A DNA stretch of 54,421 nucleotides, from assembly GCA_964435115.1 (NCBI GenBank), contig CAYSYM010000023.1, positions 1-54,421 of the forward strand, in the 5' to 3' direction. Positions 1 to 7,073 of the stretch are shown piece by piece. Below the pieces are notes generated by a model, which was given only the letters and a program-made list of their open reading frames with translations, was not told the DNA's origin and made no database searches. Both the position numbers and the translations under genes were made by a program. The stretch is from CAYSYM01 sp964435115 (GTDB lineage: Bacteria > Chloroflexota > UBA6077 > CF-72). The stretch's first letter is position 1. Each line of letters begins with the position of its first letter.

Positions 1-2
1 GT

Positions 3-46
3 GGCCTAATGGTCGTGGTGACGGCCTGGCCTAATGCGCGTGGTGA
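3..46. repeat. short direct repeat
   Basis: Two 19-bp copies begin at 3 and 28 (period 25 bp) and differ at two adjacent bases; both contain GGCCTAATG followed by CGTGGTGA. They sit at the window edge just before the first gene. No function is evident, and the array may continue outside the window. Confidence 0.5.
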
Positions 47-85
47 ACGACACCCCTCGCCATGAACAATCGGAGGAGCATGGAA

Positions 86-520
86 ATGGGCCAGCAAACG
101 ACGCTCGGCCAAGCTCGGCCGGCCGGCCCACCCCAGGTGGCGGTCAGAGCGCGCCCCGGCATGGACGCCAGCCTGTGGCTGCACACCCCGGCCTTGCCAC
201 ACACGGGGCCAGGTACCTACCTCGGACGGGTGGCGATCGAGGTGTGGAACGATGAGGCCCGCAGTATCTTCGCGAGGCCCGCTGGAACGGGACGGATCGC
301 CCAGGCTGCCATTGCGGCGCTCTCCGGCGCGGGGACACTCGTCCCAGCAAATCCTTGGGCAGACCCCCGCGCCTGTGCTGACCGCCCGGGGGCTCACTGG
401 CTCGGGCGTGCCGTCATCGAGGCATGGGACCAGGGCAGCTCGATCACCTTCGCCGGGTCAGCGAAGGCCGTTGCGGCCCGCGCCGCCGAGCACCTGCTCG
501 GTCTCCGCTTCGCCGGATGA
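86..520 (+). CDS. hypothetical protein with internal duplication
   Basis: A 144-residue protein of unknown function. The start at 86 is chosen because a GGAGG ribosome binding site lies about 9 nt upstream; an in-frame ATG at 62 is the alternative. The protein contains two similar blocks of about 35 residues: one starts TYLGRVAIEVWND (near residue 60) and one HWLGRAVIEAWDQ (near 103). Each is followed by a serine/phenylalanine-containing strand and an alanine-rich helix, which suggests a duplicated alpha/beta unit. No signal peptide or membrane segment is visible. It lies 73 bp before the sigma factor gene on the same strand, so co-transcription is possible. I do not recognise a family. Confidence 0.55.
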   Translation: MGQQTTLGQARPAGPPQVAVRARPGMDASLWLHTPALPHTGPGTYLGRVAIEVWNDEARSIFARPAGTGRIAQAAIAALSGAGTLVPANPWADPRACADRPGAHWLGRAVIEAWDQGSSITFAGSAKAVAARAAEHLLGLRFAG

Positions 521-593
521 GTCAGGCGATGCAGCCACGCGTCGGCCCCGGACTTGGTCCGAGGGTGAACGTCTTTCGCGTGACTCACGTCCA

Positions 594-1160
594 ATGAGCA
601 TGGACGAGGCCGAGTTGCTGGACCGGTGCCGTCGCGGAGAGCAGGAGGCTTTCCGCCAGTTGGTCGAGCAGCATCATGCGCGGATGTACCGCACGGCCCA
701 CGCAATGTGCCTCGACGCTGAGGCGGCGCAGGACGTGGTGCAGGACGCTCTCCTGCGCGCGTGGCGCGGGCTTCCACACTTCCGGGGCGAGGCAGCGCTC
801 GCCACATGGTTGACACGGCTGACCCTCAACGCTGCCAGGGACCACTCGCGCCGGTCCCGGACGAAGGCGCTCCTTGGGCGTGTCGTCCGCTGCCTCCGCC
901 CGGAGACTGACGACCCGTGGCCGGGTGTCGCGGACGCGGACGAGGTCGCCGGCCTCCTGCGCCTGGTCTCAGTGCAGGTGCGGGAATTGGTCTGGCTCCG
1001 CTACGGGCTGGACCTGACCGTGTCGGACATCGCCGCGATCCTGGGCTGCCCCGAGGGCACCGTCAAGTCCCGCCTGCACCGCGCTCTCGGCGAGCTGCGC
1101 CACGCTGCGGAGAAGTGGCCGGCGTCCGAGGGTGCCCGACTGGAGGTGTCCCATGGGTAG
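594..1160 (+). CDS. ECF-type RNA polymerase sigma factor
   Basis: A 188-residue extracytoplasmic-function sigma factor that would direct RNA polymerase to a stress or envelope regulon. Region 2 spans about residues 16-87, including DVVQDALLRAWRGL (48-60) and the ATWLTRLTLNAARDH stretch. Region 4 spans about 120-172, with the helix-turn-helix DIAAILGCPEGTVKSRLHRAL. There is no region 3 domain, as usual for ECF factors. The reading frame is open far upstream, so the start was placed at the ATG just before region 2; an ATG at 600 is equally possible. Its stop overlaps the start of the next gene (ATG at 1153), the classic arrangement of an ECF factor with its anti-sigma gene. Confidence 0.9.
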   Translation: MSMDEAELLDRCRRGEQEAFRQLVEQHHARMYRTAHAMCLDAEAAQDVVQDALLRAWRGLPHFRGEAALATWLTRLTLNAARDHSRRSRTKALLGRVVRCLRPETDDPWPGVADADEVAGLLRLVSVQVRELVWLRYGLDLTVSDIAAILGCPEGTVKSRLHRALGELRHAAEKWPASEGARLEVSHG

Positions 1161-1956
1161 CTCTGAAGCACTGGCGCGCCGTCTGGGTGCGGCGCTTCGT
1201 GAGATCCCGCCTGTGCCGGCCAGCGGGACGTGGGATGCCATCGCGCCGGCACTCAGCCATCCCACCCGCCGCCCACGGCGATCCCGCCTGGCACTACTGG
1301 CTGCGGCGGCCCTGGTGATCCTGGGAATGGTGGCCATGGCCGCGAGCGATGCCGACTTGCGGGTGTACGCGGCAGATCTTGCCAGCGGACGGGGCCCACA
1401 GGTGGGAGGACGCATTGCCTCCGGGCGGCTGGCCAGCCTCTATCCGCTGCCTCCCTTCCGCGTGTTTCAGCCCGACATCCCTGCGGCACGTCTCCGTCTC
1501 GTCGCCTTCGCCTACAACCCGGGCCCCCTCGAAGTGGGCCCGATCGCCCTGCCGAGACCGGATGGGGTCTTCGCGTATTCCCGGATCGACGGGCAGGAGG
1601 TGCCTGAGGAGTGGGTGCGCTCGGCGGCGTCGCGAGCGCGCGCGCGGCTCCGACAGCGGGGCGACCCGCCGCTCGTCCTGGTGTATGTCGAGGCGGACGG
1701 TTCGCTCGTCGAGCTGGTCCAGCGCGGCGCTCCCCGGGAAGCCCTACCCGCGGGTGATGCCACGCTCGTGCAAGGGGGGCCAGCCGTCTTCATCGCGGGT
1801 GAATCGGGCGAGAGCACGCTTGCCACGCAGCTCGGTGGCACGTCCGTTGAGATCACTGTCCAAGGCGGGCGCGCACAGGCATCCGCGGTCGCGGCGCGGT
1901 TGCGAGCGTGGCCGCTCGCACCCTTCGAGTGGTCCAACCCAACAGCGCCGGGATGA
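1153..1956 (+). CDS. putative membrane-anchored anti-sigma factor
   Basis: A 267-residue single-pass membrane protein. The ATG lies inside the last codons of the sigma gene and is preceded by GGAGGTG at 1142, which supports translational coupling. Residues 1-45 are a basic cytoplasmic segment, about 46-64 form one transmembrane helix (LALLAAAALVILGMVAMAA), and the remaining ~200 residues would lie outside. No HxxxCxxC zinc anti-sigma motif is visible in the short cytoplasmic part, so the anti-sigma role rests on gene order and topology rather than on a recognised domain. The outer domain is unknown to me and could sense an envelope signal. Confidence 0.65.
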   Translation: MGSSEALARRLGAALREIPPVPASGTWDAIAPALSHPTRRPRRSRLALLAAAALVILGMVAMAASDADLRVYAADLASGRGPQVGGRIASGRLASLYPLPPFRVFQPDIPAARLRLVAFAYNPGPLEVGPIALPRPDGVFAYSRIDGQEVPEEWVRSAASRARARLRQRGDPPLVLVYVEADGSLVELVQRGAPREALPAGDATLVQGGPAVFIAGESGESTLATQLGGTSVEITVQGGRAQASAVAARLRAWPLAPFEWSNPTAPG

Positions 1957-2104
1957 GCGGGGCGTGCGGCCGTGGGGCGGCCGGCCAGCGGCGGGGTCCC
2001 GTCCCGCGCGTTGCGGCCTGGGACGCGCCCGTGCAAGAGTGCGATCCGTCCGGCCTGCACGCGTCAGGCAGGCGCGGGCGCCCGTTCCTCGAGGAGGGGT
2101 ACTG

Positions 2105-2413
2105 ATGGATACGGCGTTGATCTCCGCGCTCATCCCGGCGCTCGTGGCGGCGGGCCTGCTGGTCACGCTGCTGGTGCCGCGGCTGCGCCCGCCGCGCCTG
2201 GCGGCGGAGATCGCGGCCTGGCGGGAGCGGTCGGGCCCGCGGGCGGCGCTCGAGGTGGTGGCCTCCACCCTCGGGGTGGCGGTGGTCGTCGCCGGTGGCC
2301 AGTGGCTCTTCGGCCCGGGCGGGGTGGACGGGGCGGCCGTGGCGTGGGCGATGGTGGTGACGCTCCTCGCCTCGGCGCTCCTCCTGCTGGGCAGCGCAGC
2401 CGGCCAGCGCTGA
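2105..2413 (+). CDS. small integral membrane protein
   Basis: A 102-residue protein with three probable membrane helices: near residues 4-25, 48-68 and 78-97. The start ATG is preceded by GAGGAGGGG about 6-10 nt upstream. The helices are separated by a basic loop (PRLRPPRLAAEIAAWRERSGPR). It ends 13 bp before the DinB-like gene on the same strand, so the two probably share a transcript. I do not recognise a family. Confidence 0.65.
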   Translation: MDTALISALIPALVAAGLLVTLLVPRLRPPRLAAEIAAWRERSGPRAALEVVASTLGVAVVVAGGQWLFGPGGVDGAAVAWAMVVTLLASALLLLGSAAGQR

Positions 2414-2426
2414 CGGAGGTAGCCAG

Positions 2427-2906
2427 GTGACGGCGGCCGGGGAGAAGGCGGCGTTCGTCCGCCGGATGCAGGCGAGCCACCGGCCGCTCGCCGCCTGGGT
2501 GGCGCGCTTGAGCGACACGGAGCTGGCGCGGCCCGTGCGCGCGGACGGCTGGTCGACGCGCGACATCCTCGTCCACCTGGCGGCGTGGTACGAGGTGGCG
2601 GCCGAACGGCTGCGGCTGCTGGCAGAGGGGCGTGCGGACCAGATCCAGTGGGTGCCGGACGACCAGGTGGATGCCTGGAACGCGGAGTTCCACGCGCGGT
2701 CCCGCACGCTCTCGGCGGCCGCGGCACGCGAGCGCTTCGGTCAGGCTTACCGCGCGGTGCTAGCGGCGGTGGACCCGCTGCCGGACGAACGGTGGCGCGG
2801 CGCCGACGTGCCGGTGCCGCTGGAGCGCTGGCTGGCGGAGTGCACGTTCGAGCACGAGGAGGAGCACCGACCGGAGCTGGATCTGCGGCCGACGCCTCTC
2901 CCCTGA
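2427..2906 (+). CDS. DinB-like / ClbS-DfsB family protein
   Basis: A 159-residue four-helix-bundle protein of the DinB/MDMPI/ClbS-DfsB type. The hallmark WSTRDILVHLAAWYE segment lies near residues 42-56 and an EHEEEH cluster near the C terminus. Histidines in these places form the metal site in family members, some of which act as thiol-dependent transferases or detoxifying enzymes; the substrate cannot be read from the sequence. Translation starts at a GTG with GGAGGT about 8 nt upstream. It follows the small membrane protein closely. Confidence 0.75.
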   Translation: MTAAGEKAAFVRRMQASHRPLAAWVARLSDTELARPVRADGWSTRDILVHLAAWYEVAAERLRLLAEGRADQIQWVPDDQVDAWNAEFHARSRTLSAAAARERFGQAYRAVLAAVDPLPDERWRGADVPVPLERWLAECTFEHEEEHRPELDLRPTPLP

Positions 2907-3077
2907 TCGGCGCAAGCGGGAGCGCCTGGGCTGCGTACGTGGGCACCAGCTGGGCACGGGCTCCAGCCGGCCGAGGCCTGGCCTCAGGCCCTGGACGACG
3001 TGATCGACGGGCTGGGGCGGAGCTGCACGGAGTCACCGCTGCCAGCCCTGGATTCGGCCCCGTGTGGGACCCGTCGG

Positions 3078-3083
3078 TACAAT
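3078..3083 (+). promoter_or_regulatory. -10 box of a likely leaderless miaB transcript
   Basis: TACAAT lies 8 nt before the miaB ATG and no ribosome binding site lies between them. A transcript starting 6-8 nt downstream of this box would begin at or next to the ATG, as in leaderless mRNAs. No convincing -35 hexamer is visible. Confidence 0.5.
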
Positions 3084-3091
3084 CTCGCAGC

Positions 3092-4390
3092 ATGAGCCTG
3101 GGAGCGTTCCACATCTGGACGATCGGCTGCCAGATGAACGTGGCGGACTCGCGCCGGCTGGCGGAGAGCCTGGAGACGTACGGCCTCACCGCCGCCGACG
3201 GGCCGCACAGCGCCGACGTCGTGGTGCTCTACTCGTGTGTCGTGCGCCAGGGTGCCGAGGACCGCGTGCACGGCCAGCTCGGCGCCCTGAAGAAGATGAA
3301 GGCGATGCGGCCGGGCCTGAAGGTCGTCATCGCCGGCTGCGTGAGCGACATCCCGGACTGGCGCAAGAAGTACCCCTTCGTCGACCTGATCGCCGAGCCC
3401 GGCCAGGACCTGACCATCCGTGACCGGCTGCTCGACCTGCTCGACCTTGGCGAGCGGTACCGCGTCGATCCCGACCAGGCGGTGCGCCTGCCGGGCATCG
3501 CGGAAGGCGTCACCATCCACCAGGGGTGTAACCGGTCCTGCACGTACTGCATCGTCCCCCAGACGCGCGGCCGCGAGCGCAGTCGGCCGCCGGCGGTGAT
3601 CGTGGACGAGGTGCAGCGGCTGGTGGCGCGCGGGACCCGGGAAGTGGTGCTGCTGAGCCAGATCGTCGAGCGGTACGGGCGCGACCTGCAGCCGCGCGTG
3701 CGCCTCTCCGAGCTGCTGCACCGGCTGAACGACGTGGCGGGGCTGGAGCGCATCCGCTTCCTCACCAGCTACCCGGGCGACTTCGGCCAGGACCTGGTGG
3801 ACGCGGTGGCTGACCTGCCCAGGGTGTGCGAAGACATCAACCTGCCGATCCAGGCGGGCGATGACGAGACGCTGCGGCGTATGCGGCGCGGCTACGTGGT
3901 GGACCACTACCGCCAGCTCATCCGTCGGCTGCGCGCCCGCGTGCCGGAGATCGGGCTCTCGACCGATATCATCGTCGGCTTCCCGGGCGAGACCGAGGCG
4001 CAGTTCGAGAACACTCTCCACGTGCTCGAGGAGCTGCGCTTCGACGTGGTCCACGTGGCGATGTACTCGCCGCGACCGGGCACGGTGGCGGCGATGGAAA
4101 TGGAGGACGACGTGCCGCGCGAGGAGAAGCGGCAGCGGCTGCACGCGGTGGAGCAGCTTCAGAGCCGTATCGCCGGCGAGATCAACGCGCGGTACCTTGG
4201 GCGCACGGTCGACGTGCTGGTGGAGGGTGTCGCCAAGGGGCGCTGGTACGGGCGCACGCGCACGAACAAGCTCGTCCACTTTGACGATCCGCGGGACCTG
4301 GCCGGACAGGTGGTGGACGTGGAGATCACGTCCACCCAGCCGTGGTACCTGGAAGGGCGTGTGCCGGCGGCCGAGCGACTGGCCGCCTGA
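3092..4390 (+). CDS. miaB: tRNA-2-methylthio-N6-dimethylallyladenosine synthase MiaB
   Basis: A 432-residue radical SAM methylthiotransferase that would add a methylthio group to i6A37 of tRNAs reading U-starting codons. The N-terminal UPF0004 domain carries the three auxiliary cluster cysteines in IGCQMN (C13), YSCVV and AGCVS. The radical SAM motif CNRSCTYC lies near residues 147-154, followed by TSYPGDF, the INLPIQAGDDETLRRMRRGY segment and STDIIVGFPGETE. A TRAM domain forms the C terminus from about residue 375. The GCQMN signature points to MiaB rather than MtaB or RimO. Length is normal. The frame is open upstream, but homology starts at this ATG. Confidence 0.92.
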   Translation: MSLGAFHIWTIGCQMNVADSRRLAESLETYGLTAADGPHSADVVVLYSCVVRQGAEDRVHGQLGALKKMKAMRPGLKVVIAGCVSDIPDWRKKYPFVDLIAEPGQDLTIRDRLLDLLDLGERYRVDPDQAVRLPGIAEGVTIHQGCNRSCTYCIVPQTRGRERSRPPAVIVDEVQRLVARGTREVVLLSQIVERYGRDLQPRVRLSELLHRLNDVAGLERIRFLTSYPGDFGQDLVDAVADLPRVCEDINLPIQAGDDETLRRMRRGYVVDHYRQLIRRLRARVPEIGLSTDIIVGFPGETEAQFENTLHVLEELRFDVVHVAMYSPRPGTVAAMEMEDDVPREEKRQRLHAVEQLQSRIAGEINARYLGRTVDVLVEGVAKGRWYGRTRTNKLVHFDDPRDLAGQVVDVEITSTQPWYLEGRVPAAERLAA

Positions 4391-4433
4391 AACTGCCGCG
4401 CCTGGAACCTTGCGTCGCACCTGTCGCGGCCCC

Positions 4434-4461
4434 TTGACGGGCACCGGGACAGGCGTATGCT
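4434..4461 (+). promoter_or_regulatory. sigma-70 promoter for the FmdB-type gene
   Basis: TTGACG at 4434-4439 and TATGCT at 4456-4461 are separated by 16 bp, a near-consensus housekeeping promoter. Transcription would start near 4468 and give a leader of about 57 nt before the ATG at 4525. It is the clearest two-box promoter in the window. Confidence 0.75.
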
Positions 4462-4524
4462 GGCCGTAGAGCGTGGAATCGCGCGGGGCTGCGCTGCCCC
4501 GCGGCAGCCCGAGGAGGTGCGTCC

Positions 4525-4695
4525 ATGGCGATCTACGAGTTCGAGTGCCGGGCGTGCGGTAAGCGCTTCGAAGTCAGCCTGCCGATGTCCGAGCACGACC
4601 GCCTGCACCAGCAGCCGCCAGCCTGCCCGGCGTGCGGGAAGGCGGAGGCCCGCGAGCTCGTCTCGCTGTTCGGCTGCAAGACGCCAGCCGGCTGA
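4525..4695 (+). CDS. FmdB-type small zinc-ribbon protein
   Basis: A 56-residue protein beginning MAIYEFECRACGKRFEV. One CxxC knuckle lies at residues 8-11 (CRAC) and a second at about 34-37 (CPAC), spaced as in FmdB-family zinc ribbons (PF09723). A GAGGAGGTG ribosome binding site lies 5 nt before the ATG. FmdB proteins are linked by neighbourhood to formamidase and other regulons, but their molecular role is not settled. A second, longer relative lies at 5696-5998 on the other strand. Confidence 0.8.
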   Translation: MAIYEFECRACGKRFEVSLPMSEHDRLHQQPPACPACGKAEARELVSLFGCKTPAG

Positions 4696-4860
4696 GCGCT
4701 GGGACCCACCTGCGGCCTGATCGGCCAACGGTGCGGCCCGCGCGCCGAGCCCTGGTGCGAGCGACGCGTCGAGCGCTCCGCCGGCCGATGAAAGAGGTCA
4801 GCCCCGTGGTGCGCGCGAGGGCCGCGGAAGCGGTCGTCGCCGTTGGCAGAGGAGGGCAAG

Positions 4861-5082
4861 ATGTCCGGGAAGAGCAAGAACCAGACGGCCATGGAACGGG
4901 CGGCCTTTCGCGAGGCGCTGGGCGCCCAGGTGTCCAGCCACGTGTGCGCATCGGCGGCGTGTCCGTCCCCCCGCCAGCCGATCGCCATGCGCGACCTGTA
5001 CCCGGTGGTGACCTTCACCCCTCACCGCCGGACGGTCTTCTTCCACCGTGGCTGCGCCCCCGCCGTGGTGGTGGCGCGGTAG
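4861..5082 (+). CDS. small Cys/His-rich hypothetical protein
   Basis: A 73-residue protein. The ATG follows a GAGGAGGG ribosome binding site by a few nt. The centre carries SHVCASAACPSP and the C terminus FHRGCAPAV, so three cysteines and three histidines could make a zinc site. The DLYPVVTFTPHRRTVFFHRGC segment looks like a beta-hairpin capping such a site. It may be co-transcribed with the FmdB-type gene 165 bp upstream. Function unknown. Confidence 0.6.
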   Translation: MSGKSKNQTAMERAAFREALGAQVSSHVCASAACPSPRQPIAMRDLYPVVTFTPHRRTVFFHRGCAPAVVVAR

Positions 5083-5149
5083 GGGTTCAGCCCAGGCGAG
5101 CCGGCGCGACGCGCTTCGGGGCTCCGCCGGCGAGCCGGTGCCCCGGCGG

Positions 5150-5602
5150 CTAGCCTCCGGGTGCGGCCGTGTCCAGCCAGATGGTGAACGGTCCGTCGTT
5201 GGTGAGGCGGACGTCCATGTGCGCGCCGAAGACCCCCGTCGCCACCCTGAAGCCACGCTCGCGGAGTGACTGCGCGAAGCGGTCCACGAGCCGACGGGCC
5301 AGCTTCGGCGGGGCCGCGTGCGTGAAGCCCGGGCGCCGGCCGCGTGCGGTGTCGGCGTACAGCGTGAACTGCGAGACCACCAGCATCTGGGCGCCGACGT
5401 CGGCAGCCGAGAGGTTCGTCTTGCCCGCGGCGTCCTCGAAGCAGCGGAGGAGGGCGACCTTCTCAGCGAGCTGGTCGGCGACCTGCGGCGTGTCGTCGCG
5501 GCCCGCGCCGAGCAGGATCAGCCAGCCGCGTCCGATCTGCCCGACGACCTCGCCATCCACCTCGACGGCGGCCTCGGCCACGCGTTGCAGCAGCGCTCGC
5601 AC
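5150..5602 (-). CDS. dtd: D-aminoacyl-tRNA deacylase
   Basis: A 150-residue chiral proofreading enzyme that hydrolyses D-aminoacyl-tRNA, and also Gly-tRNA(Ala), using the 2'-OH of the tRNA. SQFTLYAD lies at residues 77-84 and the cross-subunit Gly-Pro motif occurs as TNDGPFT near residues 134-140; both are hallmarks of the DTD fold. RGRRPGF at 88-93 is also conserved. The GTG at 5602 gives the usual MRALLQRV start. Length is standard. It is followed downstream only by convergent genes and lies next to an FmdB-type gene on the same strand. Confidence 0.93.
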   Translation of the reverse strand: MRALLQRVAEAAVEVDGEVVGQIGRGWLILLGAGRDDTPQVADQLAEKVALLRCFEDAAGKTNLSAADVGAQMLVVSQFTLYADTARGRRPGFTHAAPPKLARRLVDRFAQSLRERGFRVATGVFGAHMDVRLTNDGPFTIWLDTAAPGG

Positions 5603-5695
5603 CAACGGCTCGTCGGAGGGAGGGTCAGCGGAAGGGCCGAAGGTCGCCGCGGACCCGCCCCGACGCGAGCCACCTCAAGACGAAGCGCCCCGTGC

Positions 5696-5998
5696 TCAGG
5701 CCGGGGCGGTCGTGCCTGCCGGTGTCGCGCTCGCGCTGGCGGGCGCGTCGGGCGACGCAGGCGGGCTGCTGCCGGCCGCCGACTCGCCCTGCTTGCCGGC
5801 GCCGTCGCTCGAGCCGGCCGAAGAACGCGAGTCGGTGACGTACCAGCCGCTGCCCTTGAAGACGATCCCCACCGGATGGATCACCCGGCGCAGGCTCCCG
5901 CCACATTGCTCGCAGGTCCTGAGCGGCTCGTCGGAGAAGCTCTGGCGCTTCTCCACGACGCCGCTGCAGGCGTCGCAGGAGTAGGTGTAGATCGGCAC
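5696..5998 (-). CDS. FmdB-family zinc-ribbon protein with disordered tail
   Basis: A 100-residue protein. The GTG at 5998 gives the typical MPIYTYSCDACSG start and has GGGGTGA about 8 nt upstream; a TTG at 6004 is less likely. CDAC (residues 8-11) and CEQC (near 28) form the zinc ribbon, followed by a conserved GIVFKGSGWYVTDS segment. About the last 45 residues are a Ser/Ala/Pro-rich disordered tail. It probably shares a transcript with dtd, whose start lies 93 bp downstream. It differs from the 56-residue paralogue at 4525 by the GSGWY segment and the tail. Confidence 0.85.
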   Translation of the reverse strand: MPIYTYSCDACSGVVEKRQSFSDEPLRTCEQCGGSLRRVIHPVGIVFKGSGWYVTDSRSSAGSSDGAGKQGESAAGSSPPASPDAPASASATPAGTTAPA

Positions 5999-6105
5999 GT
6001 GCAACTCACCCCACCGCTGGAGTCCGCGGTGAGTCTAGCGCAGGGCGGCGGTGGGGTGCGGGGTATCGGGGGTTGGGTGTGAGGGTCTTGCGTCGGTGCC
6101 GGGGC

Positions 6106-6181
6106 CCCCTTCGCGCGGGCGCGGGTGGGCCGGCCGCGGGACGGCCCGCGCCTGCGTGGCGAACCGAGTTCTGCAAGGCCC
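6106..6181. repeat. 76-bp interspersed repeat, copy 1
   Basis: This block matches 9792-9867 over 76 bp with only a few differences, mostly near its 3' end. The core contains the inverted pair GGGCCG and CGGCCC around a GCCGCGGGA loop, so it can fold as a GC hairpin. It lies in the 348-bp gap between the FmdB-type gene and the lipoprotein gene, and I see no gene in that gap. Confidence 0.8.
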
Positions 6182-6346
6182 GCGTTGCTGAGTAGCGGGG
6201 ATCGGGTGGTGGGGGGACTCGGCGTGCAGACCGGACGCCTGAAGCCCGACACTGGCAGTCCCGGGCTTGGAGTTGGCACCTGATCCCGACGTCTGGCGCC
6301 GCCGATAGGTCCGTGGTGCTCTGGGCCAGCAGGAGGGACGAGCTGC

Positions 6347-6730
6347 CTACGCTTCCCGGCATAGCACCACGCGGCCGCGGGTGTCGGTGTGGTACTCGAG
6401 CTGCCTGCCGGCGCCGGAGACGACGATGAAGTAGCCGGGCGTGACCACCTGGGCGTACAGCATGCCCGGTTGCGGGCAGCCCAGCGACGTGTCGCTCCAC
6501 TCGCGGCGCTCGACGCGCTCGGCGGTGAGCTGTCCGCTGGGCACGCCGAGCCGCGACGCCGCGTCGCGGAGCGCCGCGTCGACGGCCGGCTGCGCTTCAG
6601 GCCTCGGGGCGACCACGGAAGGGCTCGGACCAGGCGCCACGCCCGGACCAGCCAACGGAGTGCCCGACGGCACGCAGGCGCCGACGACCAGCGCAGCGGC
6701 CAGGCCGGTCGGCAGGATCAGCCATCGCAT
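6347..6730 (-). CDS. putative lipoprotein
   Basis: A 127-residue secreted lipoprotein. Residues 1-19 form a signal sequence ending in VGAC, a lipobox with Cys20 as the acylation site. A Pro/Gly-rich linker (about 21-50) leads to a compact domain with WSDTSLGCPQPGMLYAQV, TPGYFIVV and LEYHTDTRGRVVLC. This GC...P...AQVVTPGY...YHTD pattern occurs in conserved hypothetical exported proteins of Chloroflexota and cyanobacteria. Two cysteines in the domain (in GCPQP and VVLC) could form a disulfide. Function unknown. Confidence 0.75.
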   Translation of the reverse strand: MRWLILPTGLAAALVVGACVPSGTPLAGPGVAPGPSPSVVAPRPEAQPAVDAALRDAASRLGVPSGQLTAERVERREWSDTSLGCPQPGMLYAQVVTPGYFIVVSGAGRQLEYHTDTRGRVVLCREA

Positions 6731-6908
6731 CTGGCCCGACTCTCATCTCACGTACGTGCACCACGGCGAGCTGGGAACGCGGGATCCGACGTCACACGAC
6801 TCCAGGTCAGCCGGCGGAATCGCGCTCCCAGCCCGGGTTACACTCTACGCCCTTCGCGCCGTCCGTTCCAGGTAGCCACGGTCCGGGGTGCACCTGAGAT
6901 GCGGCTCG

Positions 6909-6969
6909 GGCGGGTGAGGGGGTGCGTCCCAACCTCGTCCCGAGGCTGGGACGCACCCCCTCACCCGCC
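6909..6969. repeat. long hairpin, 23-bp perfect stem
   Basis: The arms 6909-6931 and 6947-6969 are perfect 23-bp inverted repeats containing GGTGAGGGGGTGCGTCCCA. After one mismatch the stem continues for five more pairs (CCTCG/CGAGG) around a TCC loop. The 343-bp gap 6731-7073 holds no gene. The hairpin lies 104 bp beyond the stop of the minus-strand glycosyltransferase gene, where a terminator would fit, but neither side has a T run. Confidence 0.85.
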
Positions 6970-7073
6970 GCGGGCTCCGACGACCGGCGGTAGGCGGTAG
7001 CGCAGCCGGCGGCACGGTCGCCGGCTCACGGCGAGATGTGAGGCCTGGCAGTCCCCGGGGCGCCAGCCGTCGG

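Noticed and set aside
1349..2413. Long open frame overlapping the anti-sigma gene
   Set aside because: Only its last 102 residues, from ATG 2105 with a ribosome binding site, look like a real membrane protein; the rest is an Arg/Ser-rich shadow of the anti-sigma frame.
1744..3189. 481-residue minus-strand frame
   Set aside because: Low-complexity Pro/Arg/Ala translation antisense to three plausible genes, typical of GC-rich DNA.
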